From the NCBI RefSeq assembly GCF_040939455.1, contig NC_134136.1:73236001-73300000 (forward strand): 64,000 bases of DNA, written 5' to 3'. Below, piece by piece: positions 55,928 through 64,000 of the stretch (position 1 is the first letter of the stretch; each line of letters begins with the position of its first letter). The notes below the pieces were generated by a model. That model was not told where the DNA came from. It did no database searches and worked only from the letters and a program-made list of their open reading frames with translations. The translations under genes were made by a program, and so were the position numbers. The DNA comes from Microcebus murinus. Taxonomy: Eukaryota > Chordata > Mammalia > Primates > Cheirogaleidae.

Positions 55928-57705
55928 TTAAGGGCATCCAAATCGGAGCAGATGAGATCAAACTCTCATTCTTCGCCGATGATATAATATTATATCTAGA
56001 AAACACCATGGACTCATCCAAGAGACTCCTAGATTTAAGAAATGAATTCGGTAAAGTTTCAGGGTATAAAATCAATATACACAAATCACAAGCATTCATA
56101 TATGCCAAGAACCATGAAGCAGAAACTCAAATAAAAAACACAATACCATTTACTATAGCCCCAAAGAAAATTAAATAACTAGGAGTATACACAATGGGAG
56201 ATATGAAAGATTTATATAAGGAGAACTACTAAACACTAAAAAAAGAAATTGCAGATGATTTAAACAGATGGAAAAATCTACCATGTTCATGGATTGGCAG
56301 AATCAATATTGTTAAAATGTCAATATTACCTAAGTTGATCTACAGAATCAATGCGATCCCCATCAAAATACCACCAGCATTATTTAGAGATCTAGAAAAA
56401 ATAATTCTTCGCTTTGTATGGAACCAGAGAAAACCACATATAGCCAAAGCAATCTTAAGTAAAAAGAACAAACTTGGAGGCATCATTCTTCCTGACTTCA
56501 AACTGTACTATAAAGCAATAATAGTTAAATCTGCCTGGTACTGGCATAAGAACAGAAGCATCGATATCTGGAATAGATCTGAGATTCCAGAGATCAAACC
56601 ATCTGTATACAGTAACCTAATCTTTGATAAAGCAGACAAAAATATACAATGGGGAAAAGATTCTCTCTTCAATAAATGGTGCTGGGAAAACTGGTTAGCT
56701 ACATGCAGAAGAGCGAATCAGGATCCCAACCTCTCACCTCTCACAAAAATTCACTCAAGATGGATAACAGACCTAAACTTAAGGCATGAAACTCTAAGAA
56801 TCCTAGAAGAAGATGTTGGGAAAACCCTATCAGATATTGGTCTAGGCAAAGAATTTATGAGGAAGACCCCAAAGGCAATCACCACCACATCAAAAATAAA
56901 CATATGGGATCTAATCAAATTAAAAAGTTTCTGCACTGTCAAGAAAATGATCATTAGAGCAAATAGACAACCCACAGAATTGGAGAAAATATTCGCTCTC
57001 TACACTTCTGATAAAAGTCTAATAACAAGAATCTATCTAGAACTTAAAAGAATAAACAAGAAAGAATCAAACAACCCCATCAAGAAATGGGCAATGGAAA
57101 TAAACAGAAACTTCTCCAAAGAAGACAGAATAATGGTCTGAAAACATATTTAAAAATGCTCAACATCTCTAATCATTAGAGAAATGCAAATCAAAACCAC
57201 AATGAGACACCACCTAACACCAGTGAGAATGGCCTGTAGCAAGAAATCCCAAAACAACAAATGATGGCAAGGATGTGGAGAGACAGGAACACTCTTACAC
57301 TGCTGGTAGGACTGCAAATTAGTGCAACCTTTGTGGAAAAGAATTTGGAGATACCTCAAACAGCTAGAAATAGAAATACCATTTGACCCAGCAATAGCAT
57401 TGTTGGGCATCTACCCAAAAGAACATAAGTCACTCTATTATAAAGATATCTGCACCCTAATGTTTCTGGCAGCACAATTCACTATTGCATGGTCATGGAA
57501 ACTACCCAAGTGCCCGTCAATTAATGAGTGGATAACTAAAATGTGGTATATGCTCACAATGGAATATTACTCAATCCTAAGAAACGACAGTGAGCTAGCA
57601 CCATTTATGCTATCCTGGATTAAGCTTAAGCCCGTAATACAAAGCGAGATGACACAAGATCTGGAAAATGGGTTATACATCTACTTGCCATCAAATTGGT
57701 ACTGA
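55928..57705 (+). pseudogene. L1 H ORF2 C-terminal half
   Basis: The catalytic box reads FFADDIILYLEN (FADD at 55972-55983). A TAA interrupts it near 56174 and a TAG-type stop near 56229. The stretch 56317-57141 is then open for 274 codons ([20 protein letters not shown] to [10 protein letters not shown]), and 57322-57705 covers the last 127 codons, ending SNWY. The cysteine motif region near 57260 is damaged (ATGATGGCAAGGATGTGG). Confidence 0.88.
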
Positions 57706-57790
57706 CAGACTAAAACAATGGTGCTCAAAAAATGGTAGTGTTCAACAGCGATTTGAGGCGGGGAGACCCACATCTTAAGAATGTGGTGAG

Positions 57791-58128
57791 GCCGGGCGCT
57801 GTGGCTCACGCCTGTAATCCTAGCTCTTGGGAGGCCGAGGCGGGCGGATTGCTCAAGGTCAGGAGTTCGAGACCAGCCTGAGCAAGAGCGAGACCCCGTC
57901 TCTACTATAAACAGAAAGAAATTAATTGGCCAACTGATATATATATATAAAAAAAAAAATTAGCCGGGCATAGTGGCGCATGCCTGTAGTCCCAGCTACT
58001 CGGGAGGCTGAGGCAGAAGGATCACTCGAGCCCAGGAGTTTGAGGTTGCTGTGAGCTAGGCTGACGCCACGGCACTCACTCTAGTCTGGACAACAAAGTG
58101 AAACTCTGTCTCAAAAAAAAAAAAAAAA
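57791..58128 (+). mobile_element. Alu: Alu SINE, full length, well preserved
   Basis: It starts GCCGGGCGCTGTGGCTCACG and retains many CpGs, which suggests that it is the youngest Alu here. The middle linker is ATAAACAGAAAGAAATTAAT plus a TATATATA run. The right monomer ends GTCTC plus an A-run of about 18. A perfect 14-bp target-site duplication, AAGAATGTGGTGAG, is at 57777-57790 and 58129-58142. It lies in the 3' UTR of L1 H and so postdates it. Confidence 0.96.
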
Positions 58129-58447
58129 AAGAATGTGGTGAGCATTGTGAGGGGGGAAGGGATTACCTCTATCCCTTTTAATGGAGAAGTAAAGATATAC
58201 ACTGTAACCAAAATGTCTAAAAAATAATCTGTTATTGAGAGGTGGACAGGTGGAAGCAGGGAGGAGGGGAAGGGTATGCACTTACATGGTGGGTACAGTG
58301 CTCACCACTTGGAGGCTGGGCATGCTTGAAGATCTGGCATAGTGGCGTAGGGGAGGGGGAGCAGGGGCAAGATATGTAACCCTAACAATATTTGTACCCC
58401 TATAGTATGAGGTAATGAAATAAAAATAAAAATAAACCACTAAATAG

Positions 58448-59164
58448 GTAAGTGTGGGAGGAAACAAAAGAAAAATTTCACACTAAATATCATCACAAAT
58501 TATCAGCATTAACCATCAGTAAATACCATGAAAATTAGAATCCTCTCTAAAAAGAAACAAATATAGAAGTAAGCTAACCATATATTGTTCAAACAGCTAC
58601 CAAAAGAACATCACAATGTTCTTGACAAATACATATACATGAAGGAAATTACTGAATCACTGCTCAATTAACCAAACTGGAAGAATAAATATACCCTATA
58701 GCATGTCCTTATCAACTTTTCATCAGTCATTCATCTCCAGCTCATCCCGAACTCACCCAACAATATTTTGAAGGTCATCTGAGAAAGTGATATCAAAGTG
58801 AGTCAGGAAAACAAAAGAAATCATATAAAAATAGATAGGTTGGTTACATGTTCCCCAGAGTTACTCAATCAGCAAAGATGAAGAGATTAGAATATAATCG
58901 GACAAAGGAAAATATAAAATTGGTAGTAATATACTTATCATACACTTTCGTGACATCTACCAAGACCAGATCATAACAGACCTGAGGGAACAAAATGGAT
59001 TATATAACTAGTCATATAAATGACTCATGAGGAGATAAGCAAGGACTATTTTTCTAAAGTTACTGATTTTGCAGAAAGCTATTAATTGGCAATCCATAAT
59101 TTAAAAAAACATACAGATTACATTGACAGTTGACAATGTGATACTTATTTTTTTAAAAGACAGC
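58448..59164. other. AT-rich sequence, nothing recognised
   Basis: No ORF, repeat consensus or regulatory signature could be supported here. Confidence 0.5.
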
Positions 59165-60480
59165 TTTAGTGATAGATAATTTATATCCATACAATTTGTC
59201 CATTTAAAATATGCCAGTCAATGTCTTTTAGGACATTCACAGAATGGCTTAACCATCATCATTATATAACATTAGATTAAAATATTATATTAGAATATTA
59301 GATTGGAATCTAGAATTATAGTTAGATAGAATCCATATTAAAATATTAAAATAATATATCAGGTTATAATCTAATATTAGATTGTGATGATTACAATGAT
59401 CCGATTATAATCTAATATTAGCACATCTTCGTCTTCCACAAAGAAAGCACCATAGCACCCATTATTACTCCCACCACTCCCAACCTCCAGTGTGAGGTAA
59501 CCACTTATGTACTTTGTCTCTAAAGATTCACCCTATGACATTTCATATAAATGGAATCATACAATATGCAGTCTTTTCAAGTTCATCCAATATTGTAGCA
59601 TGTATCAGTACTTCATATTCCATGGTATGGATACATTACATTTTGTTATATATTCATCAATTGATGGTTATGTAGGTTGTTTCCACTTTGGCCTATTATG
59701 AAGATAGATGCTGTCTACATTCATTTACGAGTTTTTGTGTGGACACGTTTTCAGTTTTCGCAGATATATACATAAAAGTATACCTAAGAGTCAGAACAGT
59801 GTCATATGGTAACTCAATGCTTAACCCTCTGAAGAACTGCCATACTGTTTTTCAAAATGGCTACATTAGTGTACATCCTAAGCAGCAATTTGCAAGGGTT
59901 CCAATTTTTCCACATCCTGATAATTATTTAATCTGTGTCTTATTAATTAAAGAGATCCCAGTAAGTGTGAAGTGGTATCTCACTGTGGTTTTGATTTGCA
60001 TTTCCCTGTTGGCTAATAATGCTGAACATCTTCTCTTGTAGTTATTGGCCATTTGTATATGTGCTTGGAATAACTACTCAGATCCTTTCTCATTTTAAAA
60101 TTGGGGTGTTTGTCTTTTAATTATTGAGATGAATGTGTTCATTATATATTCTAAATACAAATATTCTATCATATATATGGTTTGCAAATATTTTCTCCCA
60201 ATTCTTTGCATTGTCTTTCCATTTTCTTGATAAGTTTCCTTTGATGCACAAAAGTTTTTTAATTTTAATGATGTCAAATTTATCTACTTTTTCTTTTGTT
60301 GTTTGTGCTTTATGTTTCATAGTTAAGAAACTGTTATCTAATTCAAGATTGCAAAAATTTACACCTACATTTTAAGAACCTAATACTATTAGCCCTTACA
60401 TTTAGATCTTTGATCCATTTTGCATTATGTGTATGGTGGGAAGTAGGAGTCTAACTTAATACAAATTAAGCCACAATGAT
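59165..60480 (-). mobile_element. L1: Ancient L1 (L1M type), antisense
   Basis: AATGGAATCATACAATATGC, GTAGCATGTATCAGTACTTC, AAGAACTGCCATACTGTTTT, TGGTATCTCACTGTGGTTTT and TTTGCAAATATTTTCTCCCA are reverse-strand L1M ORF2 text; the last part encodes the FANHIYDRI-like and KLKNFCASKE-like ORF2 C-terminal region on the - strand. It is decayed, with no sizeable frame. An AT-rich repeat block (59262-59421) interrupts it. Confidence 0.85.
59262..59421. repeat. Degenerate AT-rich repeat built on (TATTAGATTATAATC)
   Basis: The word TTATAATCTAATATTAG is present at 59364-59380 and 59405-59421. Shorter versions (ATTAGATTAAAATATTA, ATTAGAATATTAGATTGGAA) lie upstream. The block sits inside ancient L1 sequence and is absent from the related copy at 45060-46010, so it arose after that L1 inserted. 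Confidence 0.75.
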
Positions 60481-60539
60481 TTGGAACTATCCAGTTATTA
60501 GAAGGACCTATATGAAAAATAAAATCAACACAAAACATC

Positions 60540-61110
60540 CAGCTGAAAATAGAATTGCTAGAAAGGATGCAAAGGAAATGGAACTCTCATACACTACTGG
60601 TTGAAATACAAAATGGTACAGCTGCTGTGTCAAAGGGTTTGGCCGTTTCTTATAAACATGCACTTTACATATGACCTAGTCTTCCCACTCCTAGGTACCT
60701 GACCAAAAGAAAAATCTGTGTTCACACTAAAAGATGTACGCAAATATTTTTTATTAGACTTATTCTCTATTCTCCAAAATGCAAAACCTCCCAACTGGCC
60801 TTCAACTACTAAATAGAGAAATGTGTTACACCCATCCAGTGAATTCTGACTCAGCAATAAAAAGAACATAAGGCAAGATACATGTATTGACCTTATTTGC
60901 ATGGCATTCTGTGCAAAACTATAAAGCAGAAGAAGTAAGACGGTGCGAGGGAAGGAGGACTGGACTACAAAAAAGGCATAACAAGGACATTATTCAAGGT
61001 GATGGAAATATCCTGTATCTTGATTTTGGTAGTGTTTAAACAATTCTGTGAATATGTCAAAATTCAATACTATATAGTAAGAAGATTAAATAATGTAAAT
61101 TTAAAAACAA
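60540..61110 (+). mobile_element. L1: Ancient L1 3' region (L1M type), sense
   Basis: GAAATGGAACTCTCATACAC, ACAAAATGGTACAGCTGCTG, TCCCACTCCTAGGTACCTGA and ATGGAAATATCCTGTATCTT follow the common L1M ORF2-end/3' UTR order. The Cys-motif and C-terminal text are decayed beyond translation. It ends at the junction with element I. Confidence 0.8.
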
Positions 61111-61117
61111 ATTTAAA

Positions 61118-62789
61118 GAAAATTTTTGCATCTATCTTCATTAGGGATATTGATCTGTAGTTTTCTATATTTTCTTACATCCTTTCCTGGTTTTGTTATC
61201 AGAGTGATATTCGCTTCTTAAAAGGTGTCGGGGAGGTTTCTGTTCTTCTCAATGTTGTGGAATAGTTTCTGCAAGATAGGTACTAGTTCTTCTTTGTAAG
61301 TGTGGTAAAATTCGGGTGTGAAACCATCTGGACTGGGACTTTATTTTTAGGGAGATTTTTAATTGCTGTTTCTATTTCAGCTCTTGAGATTGGTATGTTC
61401 AAGGAATCAATTTCTTCCTGGTTGAGCCTAGGGAGGCTGTGTTTCTAGAAATTTGTCTATTTCCTCCACATTTTCCAGTTTGTGGCATAAAGATTTTTAT
61501 AGTATTCATAAATTATATCTTGTATCTCTTTGGGATCAGTTGTGATATCTCCTTTTTTGTTCCTGATGGAACTTATTAGAGATTTCTCTTTTCTGCTTTT
61601 TCTTAGCTTAGCCAATGGCATGTCAATTGTGTTTATTTTTTCAAAGAACCAACTTTTTGTTTTATTAATCTCCTGAATAGCTTCCCTGTTTTCAATTTCG
61701 TTTAGTTCTGATTTGATCTTGTTGATTTCACTTCTTCTGCTGGGTTTGGGGTTGGTCTGTTATTCTTTTTCCAGCTCTTTGAGTCGTTTCATTAGATTGT
61801 CTATTTGTGATCTTCTTGTCTTTTGGTTATAGGCATTTATGGAGATAAACTTTCCTCTCAGAACTGCTTTAGCTGTGTCCCAGAGGAGTTGATAACTTGT
61901 CTCTCCATTGCCATTTTGTTCATAGAATTTTTTTTATTTCCATCTTGATTTCTTCATTTACGAAGTAATCATTTAGTAGGAGGTTGTTTAATTTCCACGT
62001 TTTTGTGTAGAAATGTGAGTTTCTGTTAGGGTTGATTTCTACTTTTATTCCACTGTGATCTTAGAAGATACATGGTATGATTTCTATTTCTTTTAATTTC
62101 TTGAGATTTACTTTGTGTCCTAGGTTATGGTCAATCTTAGAGAATGTCCCGTGAGCTGATGAGAAGAACGTTTATTCAGTGGATTTTGGGTAGAATGTCC
62201 TGTAAATGTCAGTCTGACCCAATTGTTCCAGAGTTTTGTTTAAGTCCATTATTTATTTATTAATTTTCTGTTTGGTGGATCTGTCTTGTACCGTCAGTGG
62301 GGTGTTGAAATCTCCGGTGATTATGGAGTTGCTATTAATCCATTTGGTTTGATCCAGTGAGGTTTGCTTTATAAAACTGGGTGCATCTAAGTTGGGTACA
62401 TATATGTTTAAAACTGTTATCTCTTCTTGTTGAACTGTGCCCTTCACCATTATATAATGACCCTCTTTGTCTTTCACTACCTTTGTTGGTTTAAAAACTA
62501 AATCGTCTAAAACTAGAACTGCCACCCCAGCCTTCTTTTGGCTTCCACTTGCCTGGAATACTGATCTCCACCCTTTCACTTTTAGTCTATATGCATCCTT
62601 TAAGGTTAGATGTGTTTCCTGAAGAAAGCATATACTTGGCCTGTATTTTCTTATCCATTTAGCCAGCCTTTGTCTTTTGAGTGGAGAGTTTAAGCCATTC
62701 ACATTTATTGAGAGAACTGATAGGTAAGGTAGATTACTGATCATTCTGTTGGATTGGATGTTGTTGCTATGAGTTCTGTCTTGAGCCAT
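61118..62789 (-). pseudogene. L1 I ORF2, endonuclease plus RT entry, truncated
   Basis: The start MAQDRTHSNNIQSNRMISNL at 62789 is followed by 178 open codons to 62253, including INVNGLN, FLQETHL, NIYVPNLDAP and GDFNTPL. A TAA (AAACAGAAAATTAATAAATAA) then ends it, and the rest of the endonuclease and the RT entry are broken by stops and indels. The RT catalytic box is missing. Confidence 0.9.
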
Positions 62790-62830
62790 TGTAATATCTG
62801 GCCTTTAATATCTTTGGGTTTTGGTTGTTT

Positions 62831-63790
62831 TTATATTCGTGGGTTATTATTATGATGTTCCGTGCGTAACGCTGTTTTAAGTACTTCTTGTAGGGCTGGT
62901 CTTGTCTTGGTGAATTCTCTGAGTCTTTGGTTGTCTTACAATGTTTTTATTTCTCCTTCATATACGAAGCTTAGTTTTGCAGGGAATAATATTCTAGGCT
63001 GGGCATTGTTTTGTTTCAAAAGAGTGACAATGGGGCCCCATTCTCTCCTTGATTGTAAAGTCTCATTAGATAAGTCTGGTGTTATTCGAATTGGCTTTCC
63101 CTTGTATGTTACTTGCTTCTTTCATCTTACAGCTCTTAGAAACGTCTCTTTAGTGGATATTTTGGTCAGTCTGATGACTGCATGTCGTGACATCTTCCTG
63201 TTTGCATTGAAACTCCCAGGGGTCCTCTGAGCTTCTTGAACTTGTATATTGATATTTTTAGCAAGGCCTGGGAAATTTTCCTCTATTATATCTTCAAATA
63301 GCTTGTCCAACCCTTGAGTGTTGTCTTCTTCCCCTTCTGGTAACCCTATGACCCTCACATTAGGTTTCTTCACATAATCCCATGTCTCTTGTAGGCATTG
63401 CTCTTTTCTCTTGCTTCTCTGCTCTATCTCTGTGACTGATTCATTTAATTGGAAGTTGTTCTCTTCAATCTCTGAGTTTCTTTATTCTGTTTGATCTACC
63501 GTTTTCTGGAGGCTTTCTACTGTGCTTTGTAGTTCCCTGAATTGATTCTTCATTTCCAGGAGTTCGGTTAAACTTTTCTTCATTGTGTCTATTTCTTTAG
63601 TGAACTTTTGTTCTAGGTCCTGGAGGCTTTTTGTGGTTTCTTTGTGTTGGTTATTGAGTTGTTCTTGCAGGTGGGTGAGTTTTCTTATGATCCACATAGG
63701 AAATTCCTCTTCTGTCATTTTGGTTGCCTCATTTTGGTTGGTGTCCGTTTCTAGGGGTTTGGTGCTCCTCGTTGGGGGTGTGTTTTCCAT
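62831..63790 (-). pseudogene. L1 I ORF1, broken
   Basis: The frame begins MENTPPTRSTKPLETDTNQN at 63790 and is open for 102 codons through the coiled coil, ending at TAA (DQTE then stop, 63482). It resumes at 63122-63373 with the RRM part (KKPNVRVIGLPEGEEDNTQG). The stop is at the same codon, with the same GAA-to-TAA change, as in element A. Confidence 0.9.
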
Positions 63791-64000
63791 TTGGTTCTTC
63801 CTATTTCCTGAGTTCCTTCGCTGATTTCTTCCCTGTCGATCAGTTGTTGTTTCTTTTCTTTAGGTTTTTCTTTGGGTATTCACACGCTTTGTTTAGTTTC
63901 TGAGCCAGTAGGTGGTGTCTGTGGGTGACATTCGACCACTCCCTGTATAATGAGTCAGTAGGTGCCGTGAAAAGGCTGTGCAAAATGTCCTCCCTGTCAG

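Larger units (their letters stand above)
55919..58433 (+). mobile_element. L1: L1 element H, 5'-truncated, ~2.2 kb plus an inserted Alu
   Basis: H starts just upstream of the RT catalytic box and runs through the ORF2 end (57705) and a 3' UTR interrupted by an Alu, to CAATATTTGTACCCCTATAG and an A-rich tail. A 14-base target-site duplication with one mismatch, AAACCACTAGATAG and AAACCACTAAATAG, is at 55905-55918 and 58434-58447. Its ORF2 wording is closer to the antisense copy at 38951-40470 than to C or G. Confidence 0.93.
61118..64000 (-). mobile_element. L1: L1 element I, 3'-truncated, minus strand, runs off the window
   Basis: I reads 5' to 3' from right to left: 5' UTR (beyond 63790), ORF1 (62831-63790), ORF2 (from 62789) and an abrupt end at 61118 in the RT region. 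There is no 3' UTR or tail. Its ORF1 wording, coiled-coil length and nonsense codon match element A. The loss point is about 50 bases upstream of A's truncation point in ORF2 coordinates. Confidence 0.93.

Overview
The window is non-coding mammalian DNA, built almost entirely from transposable elements. The Alu copies at about 1.4, 17.7, 24.0, 27.0 and 57.8 kb are dimeric 7SL-type SINEs. Their left-monomer wording (CTGAGCAAGAGCGAGAC) and right-monomer wording (GCTGACGCCACGGCACTCAC) are typical of strepsirrhine primates, so the source is most likely a lemur or a close relative. I found no host protein gene, exon series, CpG-island promoter, rRNA or intact tRNA. The long open frames belong to LINE-1 (L1) elements or run antisense to them.

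Layout. 1-2 kb: AT-rich sequence, an Alu and a broken MST-type LTR. 2.17-16.5 kb: three L1s head to tail on the + strand (A, B, C). A and B each stop inside ORF2 exactly where the next element's 5' UTR begins; only C runs to a 3' end. C keeps an open 330-codon ORF1 but has a dead ORF2. A short piece of tRNA-Gly(UCC) sits in ORF1 of A, flanked by a duplicated target site. 17.7-28.3 kb: an Alu, a mariner-like MITE, an ancient L1 remnant, and an older L1 (D) interrupted by a young 5'-truncated L1 (E) and two Alus. 28.3-41.1 kb: AT-rich sequence with L1 3' ends, MIR-like remnants, a Tigger1/MER2-like element and several LTRs. 41.1-48.6 kb: AT-rich DNA plus five copies of an unrecognised ~525-bp repeat, split by an ancient antisense L1. 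48.6-55.1 kb: a full-length L1 (G) on the - strand with a clear target-site duplication and inactivated ORFs. 55.9-58.4 kb: a 5'-truncated L1 (H) carrying a full-length Alu. 59.2-64 kb: ancient L1 pieces, then a 3'-truncated L1 (I) on the - strand running off the window.

The components interact through L1 retrotransposition: the Alus, the tRNA piece and the later L1s all show target-site duplications of the kind L1 endonuclease makes. I did not find an undescribed multi-gene system. The best leads are the tRNA-Gly half, the ~525-bp repeat family, the A-B-C chain with its missing 3' halves, a 503-codon ORF1/ORF2 fusion frame, a 249-codon antisense frame in an L1 5' UTR, and a nonsense codon shared by two L1 copies. 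Subfamily names were assigned by eye, without a repeat library.
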